Shown: positions 47,401-57,899, numbered from the stretch's first letter. The stretch is DNA of 64,000 bases from Candidatus Thiodiazotropha endolucinida (GCF_001715975.1 NZ_MARB01000012.1:87432-151431), one strand, 5' to 3'. Numbers and translations: made by a program. The notes: a model not told the origin generated them from the letters alone.

Positions 47401-47676
47401 TCAGTGCTTGGATCGACGTTGAGGGCGTTCTTCCCGGGGCTTTGCTTCGTTGACGCGTAGATTGCGCCCACCAACCTCTTTTTCATTCAGCGCCTTGATT
47501 GCGTTTTCGGCCGCCAATGAGTCTGGCATCTCGACAAATCCGAATCCTCTGGAGCGGCCTGAAAACTTGTCCATGATAACATTAGCACTGGAGACATCTC
47601 CAAACTCAGTGAAGAGCTGACGTAACTCATCGTCCTTAACACTCCAGGGCAGATTTCCTACATAAATATTCATCAT
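47401..47676 (-). CDS. RNA-binding protein with one RRM domain
   Basis: 91 residues starting at one of two adjacent ATGs (47676 or 47673). A single RRM fills residues 3-80: RNP2 reads IYVGNLPW and RNP1 reads SRGFGFVEM, with the aromatic residues that stack on RNA bases. The tail is basic (PREERPQRRSKH). Such small RRM proteins in bacteria and cyanobacteria are often cold- or stress-induced. It is probably a single-gene transcript with its own terminator. Confidence 0.93.
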   Translation of the reverse strand: MMNIYVGNLPWSVKDDELRQLFTEFGDVSSANVIMDKFSGRSRGFGFVEMPDSLAAENAIKALNEKEVGGRNLRVNEAKPREERPQRRSKH

Positions 47677-47820
47677 CAAATCTCAAAATACGTGCATGTC
47701 CCAATTCATGCAGTCAAACAATCCAATGCACAAATCGTTTGAATGCAGGCTACAGCCAGCCCCTATTCCTGCTGAAGTTGACTGTCAAGGATCTATATCC
47801 TAATTCCCAGTGGTGACACT

Positions 47821-49740
47821 TTAGACTGTTTCGTCGTTTTCTGCAGCCTCCAGTTGCTCACTGATGGCCAACCAACGCCGTTCACACTCACTCAACTCTC
47901 TGTCTAAATCACTCTTTTCTTTAAGATTATGTTTTAAATCGTTTTTTAGCGATGGATCGTAGAGCGCCGGATCCGCCAGCACCTGATCCAACTGTTGTTG
48001 CCTGTGGTGTAGTTTTTCGATTTCTTGTTCAATTTTCAATTGTTGCCGGCGTAAAGGCTGAAGACGTTTTCGCTGCTCAGCCTGCTGGCGCTTTCTATCC
48101 TTTCTGGCCGCCGCAGTATGGCCGCTCGATTGTGAGTCGACCTGGATTCCGTTCGCACCGCTTCCGCTGCGACGTTCCGCTGCCAGCCATTGCGGGTAAT
48201 CATCCAGGGATCCGGCGAAGGGCTCTACCTGACCACTAGACACCAGCCAAAACTCATCTGTGGTTATGCGTAACAGATGACGGTCATGGGAGACGATCAC
48301 CATGGCCCCCTGATAATCCTGCAGCGCCTGACCCACGGCATAGCGCATCTCCAGATCGAGATGGTTGGTCGGCTCATCGAGCAGTAACAGGTTGGGGCGT
48401 TGGTAGACCAGCATAGCGAGTACCAGGCGGGCCTTCTCGCCACCGGAAAAGGGGGCCACCGGTTGTAACGACTGATCATCATGAAAGCCGAACCCACCCA
48501 GATAACTGCGCAGGGATTGCTCGCTGGCCTTGCGATCCAATCGTTGCAGATGGAGCAGCGGAGTGGCATCGGGATCCAGTTGCTCAAGCTGATGTTGAGC
48601 GAAATATCCTATCCGCAGCCCTTGTGACGGCGACCGCAAACCGGAGATAGGCTCGAGTTCTCCCGCCAGCAACTTGATCAGGGTCGATTTTCCTGCGCCA
48701 TTCGGTCCCAACAGGCCGATGCGGTCACCCGGCGCCAGGTTGAATTGGACATCTCTCAGAATGGACTGCCCATCATAGCCCACCTCCAGATCACTCAGCC
48801 GAAGCAAGGGGTGTGGATTCTTGTCCGGCTCGGCAAAGCTGAAATGAAAGGGTGAATCCACATGGGCTGGGGCGATCACTTCCATACGCTGCAACGCCTT
48901 CAGGCGGCTCTGTGCCTGGCGTGCCTTGGTGGCTTTGGCACGAAACCGGTCGACGTAACGACGGATATGGGCAATCTCCCGTTGCTGTTTTTCATGGGCC
49001 GCCTGCTGATTGGCCAGGCGCGCGGCACGGGTATTCTCAAAGCCACTGTAGTTACTATTGTAGAGGATCGCCTGCTGATGCTCGATGTGGACGATATGAT
49101 CTGTGACCTGATCGAGGAAGTCACGATCATGGGATATCAGCAGCAGGGTGCCTGCGTAGTTGCGTAACCAGTCCTCCAACCAGATCACTGCATCCAGATC
49201 CAGGTGGTTGGTAGGTTCGTCGAGCAGCAACATATCGGAGCGGCACATCAAGGCTTGCGCCAGATTGAGGCGTACCCGCCAACCCCCTGAAAAACGCTTG
49301 ACCTGTTGTAGCTCATCCTCGGGTGAAAAACCCAGTCCATGCAGCAGCTCACCGGCACGGGCCTTGGCGCTGTATCCGTCAACATTGTGGAATGCCTCGT
49401 GTAACCGTGCCAGGGCGGCTCCGTCACCGGCCGCCTCGGCCGAGCACAGCTCCCGCTCGATTTCCCGCAGTCCTTGGTCACCATCGATGACATAATCGAG
49501 GGCAGATCGAGTCAGCGCCGGGGTTTCCTGTGCCACATGGGCGACCTCAATGTTCTGGGGCAGGGAAAGATTTCCTTCGTCTGCCTGCAATTCACCCAAG
49601 ATCAGATCGAACAGGCTTGATTTACCACTGCCATTACCCCCGGTTATACCGACCTTCCACCCGGCATAGAGGGTAAAGTCCATCTGCCGCAAGAGCAGTT
49701 TGCTGCCGCGTCTGAGTGAAATGTGGTCGAACTGGATCAT
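47821..49740 (-). CDS. yheS: ABC-F ATPase, YheS-like
   Basis: 639 residues, close to the 637 of E. coli YheS and with a matching opening up to VAQETPAL and YVIDGD. Two ATPase domains carry Walker A (GGNGSGKSS and GPNGAGKST), two signature motifs (FSGGWRVR and FSGGEKAR) and Walker B DEPTNHLDL twice. There is no membrane domain. A charged coiled-coil C-terminal end follows. ABC-F proteins act on the ribosome and relieve stalling. Confidence 0.93.
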   Translation of the reverse strand: MIQFDHISLRRGSKLLLRQMDFTLYAGWKVGITGGNGSGKSSLFDLILGELQADEGNLSLPQNIEVAHVAQETPALTRSALDYVIDGDQGLREIERELCSAEAAGDGAALARLHEAFHNVDGYSAKARAGELLHGLGFSPEDELQQVKRFSGGWRVRLNLAQALMCRSDMLLLDEPTNHLDLDAVIWLEDWLRNYAGTLLLISHDRDFLDQVTDHIVHIEHQQAILYNSNYSGFENTRAARLANQQAAHEKQQREIAHIRRYVDRFRAKATKARQAQSRLKALQRMEVIAPAHVDSPFHFSFAEPDKNPHPLLRLSDLEVGYDGQSILRDVQFNLAPGDRIGLLGPNGAGKSTLIKLLAGELEPISGLRSPSQGLRIGYFAQHQLEQLDPDATPLLHLQRLDRKASEQSLRSYLGGFGFHDDQSLQPVAPFSGGEKARLVLAMLVYQRPNLLLLDEPTNHLDLEMRYAVGQALQDYQGAMVIVSHDRHLLRITTDEFWLVSSGQVEPFAGSLDDYPQWLAAERRSGSGANGIQVDSQSSGHTAAARKDRKRQQAEQRKRLQPLRRQQLKIEQEIEKLHHRQQQLDQVLADPALYDPSLKNDLKHNLKEKSDLDRELSECERRWLAISEQLEAAENDETV

Positions 49741-49802
49741 CCCGGGACACGCTGATGATTAACTCAGGATTTGCGGATGGTCAGGGTGCATCGCCTTGAG
49801 CG

Positions 49803-50234
49803 TCACTCCCAGCCCTTGATATCCTTCGCTTCGCCATCACCCCCTTCTGCACCATCGGCGCCGAGGGAATAGAGATCATAGTCACCGTGTTCACCGGGGA
49901 AACTGTATATATAGTGAGCCCCCCAGGGATCCTTGGGCAGTTTTCTCTTTTTCAGGTAAGGGCCATTCCAGTTTTCCACCCCATCGACACGCTCCACCAG
50001 CGCCCGCAGGCCGTGATGGCTGCGTGGATAATTCCCCGTGTCGAGACGATAGATATCCAACGCCGCTGAGAGCTCCTCCAATTGTACCCTGGCAGTCTTG
50101 CTTTTCGATTCACCCAGAGCATTCATCACCTTGGGGCCAACCAGCCCGGCCAGCATCGCAAGGATCGCCATGACCACCAGCAGTTCGATGAGGGTAAAAC
50201 CGCTGTAGCGGTTCCGGCATGGAATCAATTTCAT
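49803..50234 (-). CDS. gspG: Type II secretion major pseudopilin GspG
   Basis: 143 residues. A short leader ends in Gly before FTLIELLVVMAILAML, the type IV pilin-like cleavage and assembly motif. The C-terminal domain has GNYPRSHHGLRAL and PKDPWGAHYIYSFPGEHGDYDLYSLGADG, diagnostic of GspG and its calcium site. It forms the pseudopilus of type II secretion. No other secretion genes are seen here, so it stands alone in this window. Confidence 0.92.
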   Translation of the reverse strand: MKLIPCRNRYSGFTLIELLVVMAILAMLAGLVGPKVMNALGESKSKTARVQLEELSAALDIYRLDTGNYPRSHHGLRALVERVDGVENWNGPYLKKRKLPKDPWGAHYIYSFPGEHGDYDLYSLGADGAEGGDGEAKDIKGWE

Positions 50235-50470
50235 TATCAGACTCTCTTCGCTGTGGGTGGCTTCAGCCTACTTAACGTCATCAGAAAAAATTATACCAGC
50301 ATTCATCGACCATGGTTCTATCCGAATTTTCTGGTGGAATGATATGCATCTCTGAACGGTCATTTACGCACGAAATGTGCAGACATCGCTCTATCCCTTC
50401 AGCGCAATGGGGTAGAATAGTCTCAAAACAGCAGTCCATACTTGAATTTACAGGGCCCGGGAGTGCCTGA

Positions 50471-52348
50471 ATGAGCAAACACATATTACCTCATCATCTA
50501 CGTTCGCAAGCAGTAGCGCTGGCGCACGATGTGCTGATGGTACCGATCGCCTGGCTCTTGGCATACTGGTTGCGTTACAACCTGGAGGTGGTACCTGCCG
50601 CCTATTACGAGGATGCCCTGGTGGGCCTGCTTTTCGTCCTGCCGATTCAACTCACTGCATTTCTGCTGTTTGGCCTCTATCGCGGTATCTGGCGCTTCGC
50701 CTCTCTGCCCGATATCGTGCGAATTCTGAAGGCGGTCGCGGTTGGTACCGTGGTCAGCGTGGCACTGTTGTTCATTTTCACCAGGGCGGGTGGCGTTCCG
50801 CGTTCTGTTCCGGTGATCCATGCGATCCTGCTGGTGATGCTTTTGAGCGGTCCGAGACTTATCTATCGCCTGCTCAAAGACCACCGTCTGGACTTGTCAC
50901 CCGGTCAACGCGTCCTGATCGTGGGTTCGGGCAAGGCCGGCGAGATGCTTGCCAGGGATATCCGGCGCAATCGTCGGGGCGATTACACACCCGTTGCCTT
51001 TGTCGACGATAAAAGACGGCGCCAGAGCCGCGAGATCCATGGCATACCGGTATCCGGCACCTGTGACGATATCCCTCGGCTGTGTGAGGATCTGGCCATC
51101 GATATCGTAATGCTGGCTATCCCATCAGCCTCTTCCAGACAAATGCGGCGTGTGGTCGAGCTTTGTGAACGGGCGGATATCCCTTTCAGGTCAGTGCCGC
51201 AACTGAATGATCTGATATCCGGGAATGTGCAGATCAACAACCTGCGTACCGTATCCATCGAGGACCTGTTGGGGCGCGACCCTGTATCCCTCGACTGGGA
51301 CAGCATCGACAGCGCACTCTCCGGCAAGGTGGTCCTGGTCACCGGTGCCGGTGGTTCGATCGGTTCCGAACTCTGTCGCCAGCTCGCCAAGATCAAGCCG
51401 GCCCGGCTGGTGTTGCTGGAGATCAGTGAATTCAACCTTTACACCATCGAAATGGAACTGCTCAGCGCCTTTCCAGACCTCTCCCTGGAGTGCCATCTCG
51501 GCGATATCATCGATCAGCCATTGGTGGAAAACCTATTCGCCCGGACAAGGCCCGAGGTGGTGTTTCACGCCGCCGCCTACAAACACGTCCCCATGCTGGA
51601 ACACCAGCTGCGCCAGGCAGTGCGTAATAATATTCTGGGCACGCAAATCCTGGCACAGACCGCCGACCGCTTTAAATGTGGCGTCTTTGTTCTGGTCTCC
51701 ACCGACAAGGCGGTCAATCCCGCCAATGTTATGGGAGCATGCAAACGGGGGGCGGAGATCTATTGCCAGAATCTGGATGCCCACTCTGACACAAGATTCA
51801 TCACCGTACGTTTCGGTAACGTACTGGGATCCGCCGGCAGCGTAATCCCCCTGTTTCGCAAGCAGATCGAGGCGGGAGGGCCGGTCACCGTGACCGATCC
51901 CCGCATGGAACGCTATTTCATGACCATCCCGGAGGCCTGCCAGTTGATCATGCAGACAGTGGTACTGGGGAAGGGGGGTGAGATCTTCGTGCTGGACATG
52001 GGAGATCCAATCAAGATCAGCTATCTGGCGGAACAGATGATTCACCTGTCCGGCAGAACACCGGGTACAGACATCCTGATCGAATACATTGGCCTGCGTC
52101 CAGGCGAAAAGCTCTATGAGGAGCTATTCCACGAGAAGGAGCAGTTGCACAAAACGGATCATGCGAAGGTCTTTCTCGCCCATCATCGACAGGTTAACTG
52201 GTCTAGGCTCCTGGATAACCTCGAAAAAATGAAAGAAGCCTGCGACAATCATGAAACTGGTAAATTGAATTCCCTTCTGGATAAATTAGTGCCGGAGCAT
52301 GCTGAACTCGAGAAGAGAGCCAATTCAACCCACGAGGCTACTGCTTGA
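50471..52348 (+). CDS. UDP-sugar 4,6-dehydratase of the WbpM/CapD/FlaA1 type
   Basis: 625 residues: an N-terminal membrane part with four helices (about 15-145), a first Rossmann-like domain (VLIVGSGKAGEML, about 147), and a C-terminal SDR domain beginning at VLVTGAGGSIGSEL (about 288). The catalytic set appears as VSTDKAVNPANVMGACKR, where the usual Tyr of Tyr-x3-Lys is Met, as in WbpM/FlaA1. It converts UDP-GlcNAc to the 4-keto-6-deoxy sugar for polysaccharide building blocks. It heads the second polysaccharide block. Confidence 0.92.
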   Translation: MSKHILPHHLRSQAVALAHDVLMVPIAWLLAYWLRYNLEVVPAAYYEDALVGLLFVLPIQLTAFLLFGLYRGIWRFASLPDIVRILKAVAVGTVVSVALLFIFTRAGGVPRSVPVIHAILLVMLLSGPRLIYRLLKDHRLDLSPGQRVLIVGSGKAGEMLARDIRRNRRGDYTPVAFVDDKRRRQSREIHGIPVSGTCDDIPRLCEDLAIDIVMLAIPSASSRQMRRVVELCERADIPFRSVPQLNDLISGNVQINNLRTVSIEDLLGRDPVSLDWDSIDSALSGKVVLVTGAGGSIGSELCRQLAKIKPARLVLLEISEFNLYTIEMELLSAFPDLSLECHLGDIIDQPLVENLFARTRPEVVFHAAAYKHVPMLEHQLRQAVRNNILGTQILAQTADRFKCGVFVLVSTDKAVNPANVMGACKRGAEIYCQNLDAHSDTRFITVRFGNVLGSAGSVIPLFRKQIEAGGPVTVTDPRMERYFMTIPEACQLIMQTVVLGKGGEIFVLDMGDPIKISYLAEQMIHLSGRTPGTDILIEYIGLRPGEKLYEELFHEKEQLHKTDHAKVFLAHHRQVNWSRLLDNLEKMKEACDNHETGKLNSLLDKLVPEHAELEKRANSTHEATA

Positions 52349-52520
52349 CTAGGCAACATGCCACACCCAGAAGAATCCCGCTGAATGATAAAGGACTGTC
52401 TCTCTTCATTTCATTAAATGATTTCAAATAATAAATCAGCCGGGCTAAGAAAACAGAAATTCTATAAAAGTGTAAAACCATTATTTTCAGGTACTAACTT
52501 GCCTCCCGAACAAAAACACA

Positions 52521-53639
52521 ATGCGTAATATGTTCAATCTAATTACTGACAGGTTGCTGCGAAGAACATGGACTGAATCACAGATACGCATGCTTGTCGG
52601 AGAGTATCGCGAGTTATATCACGCCTATGCGACTGATGAATCTAACCGGGTCAACGCTGCATCAGGCGGGGCCGGGTCCGCACTCTTGATTTCACTCCTG
52701 GAGCAGGATGAGATCGATGGCGCGTTGGTTTGCAACACGGTTATTGAGAAAGCAAAGATCAGAGCGCATTTTTCAATTGCCACTTCTAAGCAAGAAATTC
52801 TTGATGCCCAAGGCAGTAAATATGTAGAAACCGCCTTTATGAAAGAGGCCCTGCCCCTGATTCGTCAATTTCATGGGCGCGTCGCCGTGGTCGGCCTGCC
52901 CTGTGATATTACAAATCTTACCCGGTGGATTGCGAAAGATAACGACATTTCCAATAAGGTCAAGCTGAAAATCGCTTTGGTATGCGGACATAATTCAAGG
53001 ACCGAATTAATTGATGAGATCTCGCAACAGCTGATGAAAGAGGCTGCCAGCCCGTTGCGCTCTTATCGCTTTCGCAAAGGTCACTGGCGGGGCAAGCTGG
53101 AAGCCGAGTTTTTGAATGGAACCACCATCAGAAAACCATTCTCCTATTTCAGTCTTTATCAAAATCTCTACTTTTATTCGGAAAAGAAATGCCTCGTTTG
53201 CCATGATCATTTCGGTTATCAAGCTGATATTTCCCTCGGAGACGTGTGGGCCTACCGGTTTAAACAGGATCCGATAAAGAAAACGGGGGTAATAATACGC
53301 ACCCAGCAAGGCATTGATTTGTGGAATAGCGCCAACCGCAGTGGAGCAATCACTGCAGAAGTCTTGGAGATAAGTGACATTCTGGATGGGCAGGCACGTA
53401 CCGCCCCCTTCCACTACAATGTCAGCGCGAGGAATCGCGTGGCCCCAATGTTTGGCTATAAAATCCCGGACAATGTCAAGGCACGGGTTTCATGGCATGC
53501 TTGGCTCACCGCGCTGTTTACACTGTTTAACATGCGCTGGAGTGAATCATCGCAGTGGAACAAGTTGATATTCAAATTACCTCGCCCACTTCTAAAAGCC
53601 TACCTCTACCTTAGAAAAGGCATCGAAACCTTACCATGA
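52521..53639 (+). CDS. FrhB/FdhB-type F420 hydrogenase beta subunit-like protein
   Basis: 372 residues. The N-terminal part has NAASGGAGSALLISLLEQ, the flavin/F420-type N-terminal domain, and VGLPCDITNL. The C-terminal part has KCLVCHDHFGYQADISLGD, the start of the FrhB C-terminal domain with two Cys. No hydrogenase genes are near. Relatives in polysaccharide loci sit next to pyruvyl transferases, and here the next gene (overlap ATGA) is one. Its role is probably an oxidoreductase step on a sugar, by inference. Confidence 0.85.
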   Translation: MRNMFNLITDRLLRRTWTESQIRMLVGEYRELYHAYATDESNRVNAASGGAGSALLISLLEQDEIDGALVCNTVIEKAKIRAHFSIATSKQEILDAQGSKYVETAFMKEALPLIRQFHGRVAVVGLPCDITNLTRWIAKDNDISNKVKLKIALVCGHNSRTELIDEISQQLMKEAASPLRSYRFRKGHWRGKLEAEFLNGTTIRKPFSYFSLYQNLYFYSEKKCLVCHDHFGYQADISLGDVWAYRFKQDPIKKTGVIIRTQQGIDLWNSANRSGAITAEVLEISDILDGQARTAPFHYNVSARNRVAPMFGYKIPDNVKARVSWHAWLTALFTLFNMRWSESSQWNKLIFKLPRPLLKAYLYLRKGIETLP

Positions 53640-54910
53640 AAACCATCTCAATCATTGCAGCAACAGTGAGTGGTAACCGGGGTGCTGAGGCCATGTTAAC
53701 CACCACTATGGGAAGAATACGCGATCGCTATCCAGAGGCGAACTTCAACATCTACACCTATTATCCAAGGCGCGACCAGGAACTCATCAACGATTCGAGG
53801 ATTCAAGTTTACAGTGCAGATCCCTTGTACCTGGTTACTGTGCTTCTACCCTGCTCACTTCTATTGATGTTGCTCAATAGTCTGCGTCTTAAAGTTTTGG
53901 CCAGGCTAATACCCGAATCCGCCCGCTCCCTTGGCAGCTCCGATGTCCTTATTGATCTAGCCGGCGTCGCTTTCATCGATGGCAGAGAAAAGTTTTTACC
54001 CTACAACGTTCTCACCCTGGTACCGGCATTCCTCCTCGATACGCCGGTGGTTAAGTTCTCTCAAGCCGCCGGGCCATTCAATAATCCGTTGAATCACTTC
54101 CTCGCCAGACATACCCTATCGAGAATCGATCAAATATTTGCCCGCGGAGCCACCACTCATCAACACTTGCAATCATTGTCACTGGATAACTGTTATGTCG
54201 AACCGGTTGCCGATGTGGCCTTTCTTCACCAGCCACAAGACATGATCAGCGACGAGAGTCGCCAGCAACTTGCCGCTCTCAGCAACAGACTACAGCGAGA
54301 AGGCAGGGAACTGATCGGCATCTGCCCCAGTAGCGTACTGGCAGCAATGTCACAGCGACAAGACAACAGTTACCATCACCAAATCGTGACACTTTGCCGC
54401 CAACTCCTAGCGCAAGGGTACGCCATACTTCTCTATCCAAACGCCACCCGTAAAGATGAAATGTCTAAGCTACGCAATAACGACCTGCCTGTGATCAGAG
54501 ACATCGTTAACCAAGTGGAGGGTGACAACAACGGATCGGCGCCGATCTATTACGTTGATTTTGATGTCAATACACCAGGCATTAAATTGCTAATGAGCTA
54601 TTGCAGGCTTGTGATGGTTTCCCGGTTTCACGCAATGATCGCCGCACTAGCCAGCGGCCAGCCTGTTATAGTATTGGGCTGGAGCCACAAATATCAGGAA
54701 GTGATGGATTATTTTAAGCTTGGAGATCTTGTCTTTGACTTCAGCCAGCTTAACTCCGAGCTCATGATGGAGACGATTCGACACACTCTGGATAACGAAC
54801 CATCCATATGTCAAAAAATCAAAAAACAACAGGAACACGCAATGGCTTCAGCTTATAAACAGTTCGCCTATTTGTTTAACCTTCTTGATCAAGGCAAATC
54901 GTGCAAGTAA
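53636..54910 (+). CDS. Polysaccharide pyruvyl transferase family protein
   Basis: 424 residues. The opening SIIAATVSGNRGAEAMLTT and the late block CRLVMVSRFHAMIAALASGQP are the family hallmarks. It probably adds pyruvate ketal groups to a sugar, using phosphoenolpyruvate. The start overlaps the FrhB-like gene by 4 bases and the stop overlaps the next gene by 10, so the three form one unit. Confidence 0.92.
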   Translation: MKTISIIAATVSGNRGAEAMLTTTMGRIRDRYPEANFNIYTYYPRRDQELINDSRIQVYSADPLYLVTVLLPCSLLLMLLNSLRLKVLARLIPESARSLGSSDVLIDLAGVAFIDGREKFLPYNVLTLVPAFLLDTPVVKFSQAAGPFNNPLNHFLARHTLSRIDQIFARGATTHQHLQSLSLDNCYVEPVADVAFLHQPQDMISDESRQQLAALSNRLQREGRELIGICPSSVLAAMSQRQDNSYHHQIVTLCRQLLAQGYAILLYPNATRKDEMSKLRNNDLPVIRDIVNQVEGDNNGSAPIYYVDFDVNTPGIKLLMSYCRLVMVSRFHAMIAALASGQPVIVLGWSHKYQEVMDYFKLGDLVFDFSQLNSELMMETIRHTLDNEPSICQKIKKQQEHAMASAYKQFAYLFNLLDQGKSCK

Positions 54911-55812
54911 ACATAAAAACTGCATTAAAGACACTATGGTGGGTGGTTGTCTTATGCTTCATTTTTTTCTTCCTGCTGGGCAATCTCCACCGCGTGGTTG
55001 ACGTTGTGAAGCTTCTTCCGATTGATATAATTGTCTACTCCCTGCTCTCACTTACCACCGGTAAACTGCTGTTGGTAGCAATCATGCACCAGTCGTTACT
55101 CCACTATAAAGTCAATTTTTTGTTTTCCCAAAGCTTCAGTATCTACAATATTACGCAACTGGGAAAATACATACCCGGCTCGATATGGCAGTTTGTTGGT
55201 AAAATCGGGATGTATAAATCGGCAGGCCTCGATAACAAGACCATACGTGACACCATATTGCTAGAAACATTCTGGGTCGTATTCAGCGCCTTCATCTTTG
55301 GTCTATTGCTTATCAGTTTCACGCAATATCAACTCTTGATTACACTAACTAAAAAAATCCCATTAATCATCCTACTGGCAATACTGGGCACTACTTTATT
55401 TCTCTTGTTGCTACCACAGTTGAATCACCATCGCAAGAGGCTGCATGATTACTGTCGGCGATTGTTGTTCACGCCCCTATCCTTTATAACTGCACTGCTG
55501 ATATGGCTGGTACTCGGGTTTGCTTTTTGGATCACTTTGACACCTTTCTCAGCATCCGAGATTGGTCTTGTTTTTATTATTGGGCTCTATGCATTCAGTT
55601 ATGCGATAGGATTTGCTGTACCTTTCGCTCCCGCCGGAATCGGCATCCGCGAATCGGTTCTGGTGCTTGGCCTGGCACCTTTTCTAGATATAAACACTGC
55701 AATAATCTTAGCCGCGCTTAACAGGGTTTTTTATATCTTTATCGAAATTATTTTAGCTGCCCTGTCAGTAACAATCTCCCCACACTCATCCGCGGACGCC
55801 TCAAAATCATGA
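54901..55812 (+). CDS. Lysylphosphatidylglycerol synthase-like membrane protein (UPF0104 type)
   Basis: 303 residues starting at GTG 54901, inside the end of the previous gene, with AAGG six bases upstream. It is almost entirely membrane helices (about eight), with YNITQLGKYIPGSIWQFVGK and FAVPFAPAGIGIRESVLVLG, typical of the flippase-like domain of MprF and UPF0104 proteins. In polysaccharide clusters such proteins may flip a lipid intermediate. Function here is inferred. Confidence 0.82.
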   Translation: MQVNIKTALKTLWWVVVLCFIFFFLLGNLHRVVDVVKLLPIDIIVYSLLSLTTGKLLLVAIMHQSLLHYKVNFLFSQSFSIYNITQLGKYIPGSIWQFVGKIGMYKSAGLDNKTIRDTILLETFWVVFSAFIFGLLLISFTQYQLLITLTKKIPLIILLAILGTTLFLLLLPQLNHHRKRLHDYCRRLLFTPLSFITALLIWLVLGFAFWITLTPFSASEIGLVFIIGLYAFSYAIGFAVPFAPAGIGIRESVLVLGLAPFLDINTAIILAALNRVFYIFIEIILAALSVTISPHSSADASKS

Positions 55813-55859
55813 CCATGGACCCTTGTGGCTACATAGTCAGTTAACATCACTTTCATCCA

Positions 55860-57899
55860 CTAGAGGGTTAAGGGACTGTTTCCAGACTTAGCATGGTCAG
55901 TTTTGACACCCATTCCAGTCGATTTTCGCAGCACGGCCGGCAGCTCAAAAAGAATAAGAAAATTGAAGCCAATATAGAGAAGCAGCAACGGCATAATCGG
56001 TATAAAATGGCGGAACTGGCCGATAACCGGACTTTGGGTGAATTCATCGAACAGGGCAAGTACGCCCAACCGCGTTGCTATGCCTATGATCGCAATCAAG
56101 GCACCCCACAGCAAAAGGCTTCTATATCCCTTGAAAAGAAAGGCAATACAGGCCATCGCAAATACCAAGGAGGCAAACAACGTAAGATAGACAAGTGCAT
56201 GATTGTACAATTTACCGATTTTTTTAAAGGCATTGATTTTAAACCGGTCAATCCAAAATAACTGCTGGTTACTTTGTTTCTGCTTAACCGAGTCGATATG
56301 CAGATGCATTCCTGCTCTCTTCAAGTCAGCCCCGGGACGAATCAATGCCTGGTCGAATTTAGTATGCTCACCACCAGACATAACCAATAGTTCGCACTGA
56401 CCACCTTTACACGGTCCTTCCACGTTAAATCGCGACAAGGCAGAATCTGCATTGTCTTTAAAGTGGCGCTGCACATCCCTGCTCGACTTCAAGCTGAAAC
56501 GATTGGTATAGGCAGCAAATGGCTTGGGCACAATCGCGATATATTTTTCCTGGCTATCTGAAATCAACCACCCGGAAACCGAGTAATGATCCCGCTGTGC
56601 TTTCTCTATGATGGCTGTATTCGACAACCTCTTAAACACCTCGAGTCTCTCATCCGGACCGTGCGCAGCGCCATAGCTAGGCAGGCGTCCGTGTAAGCCT
56701 GATACCATATAATTCACGAAGGCTGGCAATTTTGCCAGATAGTCGTCTATCCTCTCTAACCTGATCGGATAGCGGAGAGGCCAGACTGTACGCGAACAGT
56801 CCAGTCGTCCGCTGCTGCATCCCCTTTGCAACTCTTCACTGATTTCGCTGTACACCGATCTCATCTTATCCGGGCTTTGGTAATAACCCTCAGCGGCGAG
56901 AGCATCTCGCAATGCCCAGAAAATGTAACCGCCACCGATCTCGTTGCATGCCTCTGCGTGCCGTTTGCACATCAGACCACCCCATTGCTTGCCCAGGCTC
57001 CCTTGCAGATGGGGTTGAAACCTGGCCAGTGCGGGGCTCACATCGAACATTTGAGTTAGTGACTTGTGAGTCACATCGACAAAGGGCTTTTCCTCATCAG
57101 TACGCACACTCTTCATCAACTTAAATGTGGTTTTAAACTCCTTAACTGCGCTGTCTTTGATTCCGAAATGTCCATATTTCAGGTAATTCATACTCAATAC
57201 CGCTGAAATTGGTATTGCCATACCCAATAACAGTAATGGCAATACCTTACCCATCAACAGCACTACTCTCTGTCTATCCGGCTGGTAGAACAGGAGAGTA
57301 AATGCAACCGCTAACAAGGGATAGAGCCAAATCGTCTCTTCCCGGGAAAGATAGAGTGCCGCCAAGCCCAAACCCAGCAGAAACGCGTGAGATGACCTAA
57401 CACTCCCCGATACGGTTCGCATCGAAATCATGTAGTAAAAACCGGCAATGACCAAAAACACTATTGCCGCATAGAACCAACCCCGCTCCACACTAGCGTG
57501 ATGATAGGGATTGAAAAGTAAGAGCATAAATGGCACTAGGGCAAGATAGGGGTTGACTCTTGCCTTTATCAAAGCCAGGTAGAGAATCAGGCAGGCCACA
57601 ATGTAGATTGCGTGCTCCATGGTCTTGAACTGTAAACCCAGTAAATAGTTTGCGGCAATATACAGAGGATAGAGCGGTGCCTTCACCAATGTCAGTTTGT
57701 CGTAGTCACCCAACCACTGTCCGGACACCACACTCTCCGCCAAGCGTATGAACAATGCATCGTCATAGGTACCGTGGGCATGCGCGGTTATTGGCAGTCC
57801 AGCGGTCAACCAATAGCGAATCAATGCCGAGGCGACAACGAAGATAAGCAATGCAAGGCCAAACCGGCCAAGCGACCGTAGATAGGAGCGATTACCCAT
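55860..57899 (-). CDS. Large membrane protein with periplasmic domain, possible GT-C glycosyltransferase
   Basis: 679 residues. The N-terminal 240 residues contain about seven membrane helices; a TYDDALFIRLAESVV stretch in the first periplasmic loop carries the paired Asp typical of GT-C enzymes. A soluble periplasmic part (about 250-560) with several Cys follows, then four C-terminal helices. I do not recognise a named family. Its ATG overlaps the upstream gene's stop as TAATG, so the two proteins are co-translated and may work together. Confidence 0.65.
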   Translation of the reverse strand: MGNRSYLRSLGRFGLALLIFVVASALIRYWLTAGLPITAHAHGTYDDALFIRLAESVVSGQWLGDYDKLTLVKAPLYPLYIAANYLLGLQFKTMEHAIYIVACLILYLALIKARVNPYLALVPFMLLLFNPYHHASVERGWFYAAIVFLVIAGFYYMISMRTVSGSVRSSHAFLLGLGLAALYLSREETIWLYPLLAVAFTLLFYQPDRQRVVLLMGKVLPLLLLGMAIPISAVLSMNYLKYGHFGIKDSAVKEFKTTFKLMKSVRTDEEKPFVDVTHKSLTQMFDVSPALARFQPHLQGSLGKQWGGLMCKRHAEACNEIGGGYIFWALRDALAAEGYYQSPDKMRSVYSEISEELQRGCSSGRLDCSRTVWPLRYPIRLERIDDYLAKLPAFVNYMVSGLHGRLPSYGAAHGPDERLEVFKRLSNTAIIEKAQRDHYSVSGWLISDSQEKYIAIVPKPFAAYTNRFSLKSSRDVQRHFKDNADSALSRFNVEGPCKGGQCELLVMSGGEHTKFDQALIRPGADLKRAGMHLHIDSVKQKQSNQQLFWIDRFKINAFKKIGKLYNHALVYLTLFASLVFAMACIAFLFKGYRSLLLWGALIAIIGIATRLGVLALFDEFTQSPVIGQFRHFIPIMPLLLLYIGFNFLILFELPAVLRKSTGMGVKTDHAKSGNSPLTL

